A stretch of DNA of 64,000 nt from Fulvia fulva (GCF_020509005.1 NC_063018.1:2480001-2544000); one strand, 5' to 3'. Numbered from the stretch's first letter, positions 1 to 12,152 are shown. Notes: generated from the sequence alone by a model not told the origin. Numbers and translations: made by a program.

Positions 1-3000
1 TGCTCTATATAGCATTACGGGCTTGACAATGGCCTTATACATAGTCTAGGCCTTTGTGAAGGTCGCCCCCTAGGTTGACGTAGTGAGTCTCTCGATTGAT
101 TGTCTATTAGTGTCCGCTCTCGCTTGCGCCTTCTTTACTTGTGGTCCCTAGCTAAGTTTCGGGTCTAGCTATATCCTAAGGACTCTAAGTTCCCTTATAG
201 GATAGGTCTCGAACCCCTAGATTTTTACTAGTGCTACTAAGTTGTGTTTTGTCTTTGCCTTACTAAAATGGATAAGTTAGTACTTGTCCGGTACGAATTT
301 TGCCCTATGCTCTCTTGCCCACTTTTCGTATTGTCTATATCTCTCCTCTAGGAGTGCGTAGTTTTCCTCTATAGACCCCGACTACGCTAGGATATTTGTG
401 TTATCTACGAACCCCGATACTAAGGTGTTTGCTGTTTCTAGGAGTGGGGTCAGGTCGGCTATAAAGAGGAGGAACAGAATTGGGGAGAGTGTAGAGCCCT
501 ATAGGATGCCCGTGTTCGCAATTGGGGTCTACGGGGCTTTGAAGGACCCTAGGAGGATCTAGGTTGTTCTGTCCTTAAGGAATAACTACACAAAGTATAC
601 TATCTAGGCTAGGATGCTTTTTATTCTAAGGATGTGTAGGAGCCTTACGTAGGACACGTTGTCGAAAGCCCCTGATATGTCTAGTGAAAGTAGTGAGGCT
701 ACCTTATTGTTACTATAGTGCTAGATATGTCTGATTTGCTCTATGATCAGTTCGACTGCTATGAGGGTAGATCTCTTTTGTCTCCCCCCTATTTACGTTG
801 CCGGGAGGAGGTTGTGTTCTTCTACTATTCCGGTGAGCCTTATAGCTACGACCTTCTCTAGGAGCTTCCCTAGTATATTTAGCAACGCAATTGGTCTGTA
901 TGACTTTAACTTAGTATAGTCTTCCTTTTAGGGTTTTACTAGGTAAAGATTAGCGTAAGCACTAGAGTAATAAGGCTACTACTAGCTTTTAGGTAACAGT
1001 TAGGGATCTTGTCTAAGCCTAGGGCTTTGTTGCCCTTTAGTTTCTTAATAATGTTTCCGATCTCTATAGCAGACACTTACTAGTTAGCCTCCCTTAGCGG
1101 AGGAATGTATGTTCCTAGGATGTTGCTTAGGTCTGCCTCTACCTAAGTCCCGAAGAAGTAGTCTACGAATGCTTTCGCTTTCCCTATCGGAGTGGTTTGC
1201 GTTTCCCCGTCTTAGTCCTATATTAAGGGAAACTAGGGCGGGGAGTTTCGTTCCTCGTCTAGTTTCCTAGCCTATTCTACTAGTCTCTAGATTTGTTCCG
1301 GGTGTTCTATGATTATCCCTATAGTTGACCTCCACTCCTACGTCTTATCTCTTCTGATCTACGCCTTCTTTGCTTTGTACGCGTTGTTATAGGCTTCCTA
1401 GTTTGCTTAGGTGCGCCGTTACTCCTATCTCCTTCTTGCTCTCCTTACCTCCTTGACTTTAGCTATACACTCTAGTGTCTAGTATAGCTTCTAGTATAGC
1501 GACCATCTCTTCTTAGGTATATAGGCCTAGGCTGCCCTTTGTATAGCTTCTATTAGCTGCTCCACTGCTTGGTCAATCCCCTCCGTTATATATATGTTAT
1601 TAATGTTCACCTGTTCTAGTTCGCCTTCTAGCCGCTACTATACTAGTGTCCACTCGGCCTACTTCTAGCAGAGCCTCCTCTCAGGTTCCCTCTCCTCCTT
1701 AACTATGAGTTAGATGTCGGTTTGGATTAGATAGTAGTCTAATAAGGACTCTAGTTAGTCATTAACTATGTAGCTTTCTACCCGTCGTGTTAAGGCGTAG
1801 GACATAAAGCATAGGTCTAGCGTACTAGAACTGTTGTTTCTAGCCCAAGTTTCTGTTCCCTTTGGCGTGATCAAGTCTATTTGGGCTGTTTCTATCTGAC
1901 TAATAAGCCTCCCTACTAAGAAGTAGTGTGCTAGGGTGAAGTCCGATCCCTACTTTAGGTAGTAGAGGTTGAAATCTCCTATCACGATGTTATAGTTTTG
2001 TTAGTCTATTGCTTCCGGGAGCCTTCCTAGCGTATGTAGTTGTGTACTGCTTCTAGACTCTAGAGGTAGGTTGTATACGCTATAGATCAGGACCTGGCCT
2101 TAAGTTGTTTTAAGCTATACTATAGTAATATCCCTATCGGTTCTCGGCTAGGCCTACTAGTCCTCTACTAGTACCTTCTTACTAACATAGATACAAGTTC
2201 GTAGGACTCCCTCGGTTCTGTTTATTACTACGTAGTATCTCGGGTCTCGTATAGTTAATAGAATCCTAGAGTATAGGTTGATCTATAGTTCCTATATTGC
2301 TATAATGTGGTGTTCCTCCGGGTCTAAGGCTTGTAGAAAGCTCCTTTAGACCTTGTCTTTGCTTCTGTTCACATTATACTAAATGATTAATAGTCTGTTA
2401 GTGTGAGGCATTAGGACATGTTTGTGTCTAGGTCCGTTTAGTCTTACTATTAGTCTTGCTATTAGTTTTCCCGTCCCTCCTCCTGTTCTTCCCTTTAGGG
2501 TTGGCTCCCTATCATTTGGTTGATTCTCATTTGTCTATTGCTCTGCGCTGCCTTGTATAAGAACGTTAGTCTCCCTATTGCTAGCACTATTTATAGCTCC
2601 TCTTATAGCCGGGGTCTCTTATTCGGGTGGGTAGTTCTCTCTAGTTGTTTCTGTTCACCTACTAGGAACCTAGTTAGTGTTGTTACCCTTGCTTCCCGCG
2701 CTCTCCACTAGGCTAATAGTCTAACTAGGCATTAGTTTAACTATACCGGGTGTTTTCTCCTATATACTACGTATCTTATGTCCTCCTTCCGTTTTTGGTA
2801 CTCTTAGGTCGCGTGATCACTAGTATAGTATGAGCAGACTAGTGTGGCTTTATTACACTTTAGGGTAATATGTCCGTACTATTGACAGTTAAAACATTGA
2901 AGGATTCTGTAGTTGCTCTAATAGATTTCTATATCCAGCCTCTTAAAGTCCTAGTACAACCCTTGGTCTAAGACCTTGTTCGCTTACTCTAGTGTTACAA

Positions 3001-3703
3001 CCTATAAGATTAGCGAGGAGGCCCTCTTGCCCTCCTCTATCTTCTTCTTAACCCACGCTGTCTTTATGATCTATAGTCCTAGTGCTATTACCTAGTTTTG
3101 CCTCTAGAGGTTTGGTGTATCCCTTTATATATCAAAGGTTCGTAGGACCCTATACGCAATTACTATGTACTATTGATAGGAGACTTTCGCTGTGCTCCCG
3201 ATCTTCAGTGTCCACTACTTGTTTATTTCGAGGGCCTTCTTGTCCTATACGTATGCTATAAACAGCTTGACCCCTTTATTGTCTGCCCTTGCCCCTACTA
3301 TTCCCTTTACTCCGATCTTCTCGACTATCTCCCTCCCGGTCATCTTTCCTATCTCTTCCTTCTCTTTCTAGTCCGTAATATAGACTCGTAGTACTATACT
3401 TTAAGGGGGGGTAGGTTGGCTCGCGATTGTTGCCTAGGTCGTTAGGCCCTAGGTCTATCTCGGGTCTCTTTAAGGGTTGTTTCTTACGTTTCGTGTTACT
3501 GCCTCAATTGCTATGTTGATCGTAGTGCTTGTTTGTCGTTTGAGCGCCTTCAGTCCCCCGAGTAGTTCGCTTATTACTCCTTTTAGTGCTCTCTCCGGAA
3601 ACCTCCCTTCTTCTGCCGCTACTATCTCTTCCGCCTTCTTGTAGAGCGTCCTCTACTCGTCTCCCCCTTACTCTCGGTCGTCTACTACCGTCGTCGTCGC
3701 CAT
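1..3703 (-). mobile_element. LINE A, RIP-killed non-LTR retrotransposon, truncated by window edge
   Basis: Read on the minus strand it has the order of a fungal Tad1/I-type LINE. ORF1 would start at 3703 (MATTTVVDDRE then stop). CCHC zinc knuckles follow near 2822-2896 (C-F-N-C...GH...C). An AP-endonuclease core with the GDFN motif lies near 1965-1980, and the reverse transcriptase has a YRPIALLN block near 852-905. The catalytic FVDD box near 399-412 reads FVDN. In-frame TAG stops occur throughout, so it makes no protein. The end of ORF2 lies outside the window. Damage is on one strand only: CA is almost absent from the plus strand but TG is retained, so histidine codons in the coding strand survive while TGC and TGG codons are hit. 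Confidence 0.85.
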
Positions 3704-6700
3704 TTTTCCAACTCTAACGAAGGAATATATAACCGGTTAATACTTTATAATCCGCGTAACTATATATATCTATCTCTGACCTTACTATAGTTCCTCTCGC
3801 CTATAATAAGTACGTTAATAGATTAATTAATTAATTAAGCCTTATCTCGTATTATCCTTACCTACTATTATTGTCTAATATATAACTTCCGTAGACCTTT
3901 CTCTTTCCTTCTCTTTCCTTTCCTTATATAAAGCGTAAATTATAAGTCCGATACCCCTAATAATACCTTCTTACGCTATTGTATTATATTCATTTACATC
4001 CTAATCTATTAAACTCTTTATCCTAACTCCTTCTCCTTATAATCTAATTAACAACCTACGCCCTTTAACTAAAACTAACTAGTACCTATATAAAGATATC
4101 TACTAAGTAATACCTTACCTAGGCCCTCGCTAGCGTCTCTTACGTTACCTACGCTATAAGTATTATATCTCGTTTATTCTTAATCGGACCCCGTTAACTT
4201 TTAACTAGGCCCTTACTACTAGTCTTACCTACTAGCGCTACTACTACTACTACGTCTACTACTTAGTATAAGTTAAACGGTCCCCGCTTACTTTTAGTTA
4301 GATCCTAATTACTAATTATTATAGGCCTAAATTTACCTATATAGTATACTTTACCTAGACTTAGTCTACTAATTATAACGAAGTTACTACATTATAATAA
4401 GGGGGCTTAATCTATAATTTTATTAGTACGTAACTTAAATAAATAGCTAAAAGATTTTAGCTAAGATAATTAGTCTTAGCTCGTATTAAATAGTTTCTCC
4501 TATACTATAGAATAGAGGCATATTAATATAGCTAAAGTAAAAATGATGAACGACGGGACAATAGCGTCGTAAAAGTAAAGAGCGCCCTTAACTCGATAGG
4601 ATAGGGCCCTATTATATATACCGATAATACTATCGAATAGCGGAGGATAAAGAGCGACGCGCGGAGCGACAACGCGGCCGGGATAAGCGGAGGATAGCGA
4701 CTAACTATTATAACGACTATAGTAACTACAAGCCGCTAACTAAAAGGACTAGTATACGAAATATAGTATAGAAACGGTAGAATATATCGCTATTATATAC
4801 GAAATTATAGCGACCCTCGTAAACGCTAATCTACCCTACGAACGCGCGATCCGTAGCCTCCTCGAGAGCTTAGCTAAAGTAATCTAGGAGCTACTACGGG
4901 CTATAAAGATACTAGCGCTAGTAAAAGACGTAACGAACGCCGACCTCCTACGGGAGATCTAACCGCTTAGAAGAGCTAGGCCGGCGATATATACCTAAGC
5001 GGCTATAGTAGCTATAGAGTAACTAACGTACCGCGCTAGGCTAATCTAGCGCGAGGTTATGATATATATTAATAACCCCGAAGAAAGAGAGCGGGTAGCG
5101 GTACTCTCGTACTAACGCCTCGTAGAGTAGGTACGCTAGGCTAGTAAATAGGACATTATCGTAGCCTAGAAGCTAAGGAGCGGAGATATACTATATACGC
5201 TCGTAACTATAGTAGGGAGACTAACGCTCCTATAGAACGTAGCCTAGGCGGTCGAGATAGTAAATACGAAGAGCGTAATACCGGTCGCGCTAGTATACTA
5301 GGTCCTTATATATAGTGCCCTAGTCGACACCTCCCTAGCGGATACTAGCCCGGTAGCGATAGGAGCGGTAATCGCGAAGGATAACTAGGCTACTATCCTA
5401 GGCCTCGTTATTATCCGGGCGTACTAGATAAAGAAGCCGGAACGAATAGGGCGGAAATATTCGTCGCTCGTAATCGCGTTTAAGTATAACGGCTAGAGGG
5501 CCTAAGCCGTAGAGAAGGGACTAGTCCTTACCTACTCGTACTAATATATAGAGAAGTATAACTATACCTATATAGTAACCTAGTACTTCCGGTACTAGAG
5601 ATTTAGGTATACTATAAAATACTATCGACGGGAGACCTAGTATAGCTACTACACGATAGCGTATAATATCCGCGACTACCCCTAACCCGAGATAAGTAAG
5701 TACGCTAACTACGGTAGAGGCTATAAGGCGTAGATAGGTAAGTATAGAGTAAAGAGGTAGGCGGCGGAGTAGGCGGTAGGAGCGCGCCTAGGCGTACGAT
5801 AGGTAGGAGGAGAAATAGCGACCGTATTATACTAACCGAGGGTCGATACCGACGGTTTCTAGCTAGTTATAGAAGGGGGTAAGAAGAGGCGACCGAACGG
5901 CGATAGACGCCTAGTATATAGAGTAGGTCGACTAGCGCTTACCGACTCCGGGCCTAGGCCCCTAGATAGACGCGCCTCGATACGATAATATTCCGCCCTT
6001 ACGGAGGTAACGTACCCCTACTAGTAGCCCCGGTAGCGGTAGCGGCCTAACCGCGGAGATATAACGGAGAACTATAGCTAATATAATAGTCTAACTATAA
6101 ATAATACGCTTACCTAACTAACTATCGTATAGTATAACGCTAATAAGAGTAAGGATAAGGCCTAGAAGCCGCTACTTAGCCTCCTATACTATAGCCGATA
6201 CTACGTAGTCGCTATCTAGGAATAGTAGACGAACGGGAAGACGATACTTAGAGACCCGAGATACTACCTCGTAGTCTCCGAAGGTAACTAGCCGGTAGTA
6301 CGGGTCTACTTCTACGTAAGTAAAGAAATCGCGATAATAACGTAGACGACCTATACCTACTCTAGCGACGTAGCTTCGCTATAGCTACGCCTTACTAACG
6401 GTAAAATAGTAGTTATCTATAACGCCTATAACTAGTACTCTATACCGGGCTCGATAGAAGACGATAGCTAGTCGGCTACTCTCTACTAGCTCTAAGGAGC
6501 CCTCTAAGAGGACGCTAATATATATATCCTAATCGGTTACCTTAACCTCTACTATCCGAGATAGGGAGGGGATAGCGTACTCTCGGCCTATACCGCCGCT
6601 AATATACTTATCGGCCTAATAGAAGTATCCGGCCTTAACCTAGTACTCCTAGTAGATATAGTTACGTACTAATAGCAAAATACGACCTAGACGCTTAACC

Positions 6701-7563
6701 TAACCTTCGCGACCTAATAGTTAGCCTAGCGGATAGTCTTCTACGATACGGACCTAGAACTCGATACCGGCTACCTAGACTATCTTACTATCCGTACGAC
6801 GTTCGATATAGTATACCTATAAGCGCTACTAGCCCTCGAACCGCGGCCCTAGTAGAAGCGTATAGACTAGAAGGAGGTTAATAAGGCCCTAAAGGAACGA
6901 ATAACGGCCCTTCTACTACTAATACCCCTCTACTTAGAGGCGGAACTCGACGCGGTAGTAGAGAACCTATAGTAGTATATCGCGGGAGTAATCCGGAATA
7001 GGATTTTCTAAGCCCGATACTCTAAGTACGCGTCGCTAGCCTAGTTATAGAAATACGTAGACGTAGTCCGCTCTACGGTAGCGGGGAGGCGCTAGTAGAA
7101 GGAGACGAAATAGGACGCTATATACGCCCGATACCGCCGATTAGATAACGAGAAGGGTAGGATTATCCGGCGCTAGGGTAATATCGCGTAGCGCGACGCT
7201 ATTAGGGAAGCTATAGGAGACTAGAGTAAGGTCTAGAGGCTCGCTAAGTAGGCGCGTACAAGAACGCCGGGGATACCGCCGCTACTACTATAATTTCCGC
7301 CTATCTATAATAGATAAGGTATCCTCTAGGAAACCTAGTAAGGTAGAGCCGACGTATTAGTAGAAGCGTTCTTCCCTCCTCCGGTTATAGCTTAGCTCGA
7401 CGATATCGAGGGCTTTATATACCTAATAGAGCTCGAGACTAGCTAAGAGGTAATAGAGGCGGAGGTACTAATAGTACTAAAGGTAGCGCTACTAGATAAG
7501 GCCCCTAGACCGGATAAGATCCCGAACCAATTCCTTAAATACTACCGCTAGACGCTCGCCCCG

Positions 7564-7568
7564 TACCT
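7564..7568. repeat. Target-site duplication TACCT (left)
   Basis: The five bases TACCT lie directly against the outer end of the left LTR and recur at 13860-13864 against the right LTR. A 5-bp duplication is the usual product of Ty3/gypsy integrase and proves a clean single insertion into LINE B. Confidence 0.95.
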
Positions 7569-8088
7569 TGTCAGGGCGAGAGCCTGGCCTGTGAGATGCA
7601 AGGGTGAAAGCGAGAATGCAGGTGCGAAGTGCAGATGCAAAAGGGTATGGTATGATTGCTACACAAAACAAAAGACGAAGAAAGCAAGAGAGGCCTGGGG
7701 AAGGCCAGATATTTATACGCGACCCTCGCGAGTGCGTGTCCCCGCATCAACAGGGCTAACCCGTGCGAAGCCGCGCTCAGCAGCTTTGCTCAAAACCTTA
7801 TTCCAACCTGCCCTACGTTCCGAGTCTTCCACGTGCTTCTTCCAGGGTCCAGCGCAGTCGCGGGTGCTCGCGGGAGTGCCGTGAGTCACACAGTCACGAG
7901 CCGAAGTGAATCTGTCAAGGTTTGGTAGAGGGGTGAATTTGGAGGGCTGGGTCCCGTAGCGAATGTTGCGGGGCATGTGATTCTTGGCGCTCACACACCA
8001 AGCTGGACTGTCACTTCTTGACGACTTCTGAGCACTCTGAGGCTCTTCTGTCCCCACCTTCTGTACACTCTGTGGGGAGACCATGACA
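7569..8088 (-). repeat. LTR (3' LTR in element sense)
   Basis: 520 bp, bounded by TGTCA and TGACA short inverted ends. It contains the end of pol (stop at 7713-7715), a TATA-like box and the expected RNA start region, so part of the LTR is also protein coding. It matches the copy at 13340-13859 with no difference seen by eye. Confidence 0.97.
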
Positions 8089-11000
8089 GTAGCCCCCCCG
8101 AACAAAGCTGAGTTCCTACGAAGCCGTAGTAGTTCCACATATCGAGGATGTTCAGCTTCAGTACCAGGCCTAGGCCTGATGCCATGGTCGATACACCATT
8201 GGTAAGCCCCGTCGAAAAGCTCAGATTCGAAGAGCCTGCCGATGTTGACTTCTGGGCCGTCTGCGCGGGCGTGGTATTCTTCGATTGCTTGACGATTGAA
8301 GATGATATGTTGGATAGGTTCCCATGAGGTATCCCACTCAGGGCAACCTTGCCATTCGACTTCATACTTGATCGGCGGTAGTCCTTCAACGTCGTTGGGC
8401 TCTACGCGGATTCCCCGGATCTTGCGGACGGCATAGTCGTCAGAAGGTAGGTTAACAGGCTCGTCGACTTCTACTTCATCGGGAGGACCTGGCATGTCTT
8501 GGTTTTGGTTCGGGAATGGGTCCTCAGCCGACGGCCGAAGGCGTACGGGATGGAAGACGTCGTGGATCTTTATGTTCGCAGGAAGAGCTAGACGGTAGGC
8601 GTGTGAACTGATACGCTCGGTGATCTCAAAAGGACCTAGGTTCTTCCAGTTCAGCTTCTTGGAGGGGCGGTCTGTCTTGATGTTCTTGGAGTTGAGGTAG
8701 ACCATATCGCCTACTTGGTAGTCGGGAGCTGGCTGGCGACGACGATTGGCTTGATCCTCGTAGATTGCTTGTGCGTACACCATCTCGTCGTGAACTTCTT
8801 CATGGATCTGTGAGAGCATAGTAGCGAACTCGTCTGCTGCTTGCTCGTTTGCGTCTTCGGTAGGCGGGAGAGGTTCTTCTGGTTCCATGCCTGTACGAGG
8901 GTGGTAACCTCTCGTAGTATAGAAGGGAGAGTAGCCAGTAGTCTCCGAGTCCCAGTTACGAGTAGCGAACTCCACCGCAGGGATATGCTGAGGCCAATCC
9001 TTCTGGTGGTAGTCGACGAAGCAACGAAGGACCTGCTCGAGGATAGCGTTCGTAATTTCGGTCTGGCCGTCGGTCTGTGGCTGAAAACTGGTCGAGAGGT
9101 TATGCTTGATGCCCAGGATAGCACACAGACGCTTCCAGAAGTGCGAGATGAACTGGGTGCCTCTGTCAGAGGTGATGCTATCCGGGAGGCCTTGAAAGCG
9201 CCAGACGAATTCGTAGAACAAGCGAGCAGTCTCCTTTGCGGTCATGCTCCAGCACGGGATCATGTACCGGTCCTTGGAGTGACGGTCCACGATCACTAGA
9301 AGGGCCTTTGCTTTCACGCCGCTGAAGGTCTTGCCGTGAGGAAGATCGGTGATAAAGTCCATAGTGATGTGCTTCCACGGACGATCAGGAGCCGGGAGAG
9401 GGTGCAAGAGACCGTGGGGACGGTGGCGGTTAGCTTTGGCTCTTCGGCAAGCAGCGCAGTTCAGCACGTAGCGGCGGACGTCCTTCCAGGAATGCGGCCA
9501 CCAGTAATACCTAGCGAGGAGCTTGTGGGTCTTGGCTACGCCTGGGTGACCCCCAGAGGCGGAGTCGTGGATGATTTGAAGAATCTCAGCTCGGATATTA
9601 GAGCCTTCGGGCTGCGGTACGTAAAGCTTCTTACGGAAGTAGACGACACCTTCCTGGAGCTCGCACTCGGACAGCGAGAAGCCCGGGAATGTCCTCGCGC
9701 CAGATTCAAGGGCCTGAACTAACTCTTGGGCGTCTATGTCGGCATCGTACGCTGTTCGTACTCGTGCCATGATGCCTTCGGGCTGCTCCTCATTATCAAA
9801 CCCCTCAAAGTCTGATTCGGATGAGCCGTCGGTCGTTACTGAGCCCTCTTCATCGTCGTTCAAGTCCTCAGCGTCCGAGGCGTATTCTTCAGGCTCGGAT
9901 TCATCGTCACTCTCGTCAAGGTAGGCAGGAGCGAGCACGAGAGTAGCAAAGGAAGCGGCGAGCGTAGGCTGGCCATTCGATAGGTACTCTCGAAGCTCGG
10001 AAGAGAGGTTGTGCTCTTTGATGACTTGTTGCCCTGCGATTTGCCGGCCCCCTCTTCGATCAACTGGAGAGTCACCAGGGCGGCGGGTAAGGGCGTCGGC
10101 CATCGAGTTGGCCTTGCCGGGCGTGTACGAGATCACGAAGTTGAACCGGGAGAGGAACTCGCTCCAGCGGGCCTGGCGACGATTGAGCAGCTTGCTCTTC
10201 ATAAAGTAGACGAGGTTCTTATGGTCGGAGCTTACTTGGACGGGCATAGCAGAGCCTTCGAGCTCGGGGCGCCACTCTTCGAAAGCTTTGACGATGGCGA
10301 GAAGCTCCTTGTCGTAGATCTCGTAGTTACACTCCGTGGCGGTCATCTTCTTGGAGAGGAAGGCGACAGGTAACCAGGGGGATTCAGGCGAGCGGCGTTG
10401 TAGCAGGACACCGCCCACCACGCCGTCGGATGCGTCGGTCTCTACACGGGTCTCCAGTTCGAAATCGAAGTGCCGTAGAAGCGGGTTCTCAACAAACTTC
10501 GCTTTGAGCAAGTCAAAAGCCTCCTGGCATTCGTCGGTCCAGGCGAACTTCTCACCCTTGCGCGTGAGCTTCGTCAAAGGGCGTACCACGCCCGAAAATG
10601 CGTGGATGAAGCGGCGGTAGAAGTTGGCAAAGCCTAGGAAACCCTGGACCTCTTTGACGTTCGTAGGAGCATCCCATTCGACGATAGCGTCGATCTTCTC
10701 TTGGTCCATCTTGATGCCGTCTGCGGTAATGATCAAACCAAGGAACTTGACTTCGGTCTTCTCAAACTCGCACTTGTCGATGTCGAGCTGCAAGCCGGCG
10801 TCTGCGAGCTTCTGAAGGACCTTACAGACGTGCTCGCGGTGCTCCTCCTTGGTCTCGCTATAGACTAGGATGTCGTCGATGTAGGCAGTGCAGAACTGAT
10901 CGAGGAACTCCTGAAGGATGTCGTTAATGAAGTTCTGGAAGGTACTAGGCCCGTTACAAACGCCGAAGGGCATAACGAGCGACTCGAACAGCCCGTAGCG

Positions 11001-12152
11001 AGTACGGAAGGCTGTGAGATACTCGTGTCCTTCTGCCATTCGTAACTTGTTGAACGCAGCGATGACATCGAGCTTGGTGAAGTACTTGGCCTTAGAGAGG
11101 CGCTCGAGCGTCTCCTGAATCAACGGTATTGGGTAGCGGTTCTTCTTTGTAACAGCGTTCAAGCCTCGGTAGTCTACGCAGAAGCGTAGACCACCGCCGG
11201 GCTTCTTGACGAACATGACGGGACTGCCAGCGCTGGAACGGCTCGCTCGAATGAACCCCTTCTTTAGGTTCTCTTCGAGGTATCTCTTGAGGACGATAAG
11301 CTCTTCTCGGGACATGGAATATAACGGTCCGAACGGTGTCTCTGCACCTTCTTCTAGCTCAATCTTGTGGTCGTGAGGGCGATGAGGAGGCAGCTCGTCT
11401 GCGGCTTTAGCATCGAATACGTGGAGGATGTGGTGTGCCCAAGGAGGGACCTTCGTAGCAGGGTCGGTAGGTGTACGCTTCTTGTCGAGCTTCTCGAGGG
11501 CGATGTCGATATCGCGGAGAGAGGCGGCGAAGACTTGAGCTTTGGGCTGCTTAGCAGCAGTGGTGAAGGCAGCGGCGTTCACCTGGAAGATCTTGGTATA
11601 CTCAGGACCGCGCTGAGGCGGCGGAGAAGGCGGAGGTGCCGGAGGAACTTCTGGAGGGAAGCTGACAGTAAGGGAAGTCCAGTCGATGATAGGTCGGTGT
11701 CGTCTGAACCAGGGGAGGCCGAGGATAAACTTCTGATGCGGTAGGGACGTAAGGAAGCTGGTGATCGACATACGCTTGCCTCCGAGGGTGATTGACGTGT
11801 GTACAACATGAGTAATCTTACCAGTGGTAGTCTCCGTGCCGTCAAAGAGTTCAAGGGTGCGAGGGTACTTCAGTTCCTGGGGTTCGAGGTTGAGAGAGGT
11901 CGCGAGTTTATAGTCCATAAAAGACTCGCCTAGTGCGCCAGTGTCCATGAGAGTGAGATTGGAAGAAGAGAGTTTCTTTGAGCCGATATTTACATTCGTG
12001 ACGAACGGTTTGCAAGCGTGGTCCTTGCCCGTCTCGTCGTACAGGTCTAGCTGTGCTGTATTGATCCTCAACTTCTTTCCTCTCTTCACTTTCGGTAAAC
12101 GTTGTTCTTGGTCTTCATCGCGTCGATGAGGAAGACCTAGGCTTTTTCCTGC
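7713..12152 (-). CDS. Chromovirus Pol polyprotein (protease, RT, RNase H, integrase, chromodomain)
   Basis: The frame is open from 12152 to TAG 7713-7715 (about 1480 codons) and has no proper ATG near its start; its first possible initiator is a GTG at 12089. Counting from there: protease DTGA at about 49, RT with YIDD at about 402, RNase H with ETDASDG at about 550, integrase HHCC zinc finger at about 850-880, and a DDE core (MDF, SDRGTQF, GQTE) at about 910-1010. A chromodomain with YEVEWQG and WEP lies at about 1223-1285. The last 125 codons run inside the 3' LTR. All catalytic residues are present. In other chromoviruses the chromodomain steers integration to silent chromatin, which matches its site in a RIP-mutated LINE. 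Confidence 0.95.
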   Translation of the reverse strand, partial: AGKSLGLPHRRDEDQEQRLPKVKRGKKLRINTAQLDLYDETGKDHACKPFVTNVNIGSKKLSSSNLTLMDTGALGESFMDYKLATSLNLEPQELKYPRTLELFDGTETTTGKITHVVHTSITLGGKRMSITSFLTSLPHQKFILGLPWFRRHRPIIDWTSLTVSFPPEVPPAPPPSPPPQRGPEYTKIFQVNAAAFTTAAKQPKAQVFAASLRDIDIALEKLDKKRTPTDPATKVPPWAHHILHVFDAKAADELPPHRPHDHKIELEEGAETPFGPLYSMSREELIVLKRYLEENLKKGFIRASRSSAGSPVMFVKKPGGGLRFCVDYRGLNAVTKKNRYPIPLIQETLERLSKAKYFTKLDVIAAFNKLRMAEGHEYLTAFRTRYGLFESLVMPFGVCNGPSTFQNFINDILQEFLDQFCTAYIDDILVYSETKEEHREHVCKVLQKLADAGLQLDIDKCEFEKTEVKFLGLIITADGIKMDQEKIDAIVEWDAPTNVKEVQGFLGFANFYRRFIHAFSGVVRPLTKLTRKGEKFAWTDECQEAFDLLKAKFVENPLLRHFDFELETRVETDASDGVVGGVLLQRRSPESPWLPVAFLSKKMTATECNYEIYDKELLAIVKAFEEWRPELEGSAMPVQVSSDHKNLVYFMKSKLLNRRQARWSEFLSRFNFVISYTPGKANSMADALTRRPGDSPVDRRGGRQIAGQQVIKEHNLSSELREYLSNGQPTLAASFATLVLAPAYLDESDDESEPEEYASDAEDLNDDEEGSVTTDGSSESDFEGFDNEEQPEGIMARVRTAYDADIDAQELVQALESGARTFPGFSLSECELQEGVVYFRKKLYVPQPEGSNIRAEILQIIHDSASGGHPGVAKTHKLLARYYWWPHSWKDVRRYVLNCAACRRAKANRHRPHGLLHPLPAPDRPWKHITMDFITDLPHGKTFSGVKAKALLVIVDRHSKDRYMIPCWSMTAKETARLFYEFVWRFQGLPDSITSDRGTQFISHFWKRLCAILGIKHNLSTSFQPQTDGQTEITNAILEQVLRCFVDYHQKDWPQHIPAVEFATRNWDSETTGYSPFYTTRGYHPRTGMEPEEPLPPTEDANEQAADEFATMLSQIHEEVHDEMVYAQAIYEDQANRRRQPAPDYQVGDMVYLNSKNIKTDRPSKKLNWKNLGPFEITERISSHAYRLALPANIKIHDVFHPVRLRPSAEDPFPNQNQDMPGPPDEVEVDEPVNLPSDDYAVRKIRGIRVEPNDVEGLPPIKYEVEWQGCPEWDTSWEPIQHIIFNRQAIEEYHARADGPEVNIGRLFESELFDGAYQWCIDHGIRPRPGTEAEHPRYVELLRLRRNSALFGGATVMVSPQSVQKVGTEEPQSAQKSSRSDSPAWCVSAKNHMPRNIRYGTQPSKFTPLPNLDRFTSARDCVTHGTPASTRDCAGPWKKHVEDSERRAGWNKVLSKAAERGFARVSPVDAGTRTREGRV
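8089..8100 (-). other. Polypurine tract next to the 3' LTR
   Basis: The minus strand reads CGGGGGGGCTAC directly before the 3' LTR. The run of seven G is the expected primer for plus-strand DNA synthesis. The last bases (CTAC) are not purines, so the exact cut site is uncertain. Confidence 0.6.
12110..12149 (-). promoter_or_regulatory. -1 ribosomal frameshift signal between gag and pol
   Basis: In sense order: slippery heptamer G-GAA-AAA (12149-12143), five-base spacer GCCTA (the T and A are the first two bases of the gag stop), then a stem GGTCTTC (12137-12131) that pairs perfectly with GAAGACC (12116-12110). After a three-base bulge (12130-12128) the stem continues as ATCG/CGAT with a three-base loop. 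The pol frame is closed by TGA at 12155-12153 and the gag frame by TAG at 12139-12137, so any shift must occur within 16 bases, which contain this heptamer. The heptamer is not the classical XXXYYYZ form. Confidence 0.7.

Noticed and set aside
2520..3391. Plus-strand open frames at 2520-2711 and 3173-3391
   Set aside because: They lie in the antisense of LINE A ORF1 and have no domain; they are open by chance because RIP hit only one strand.
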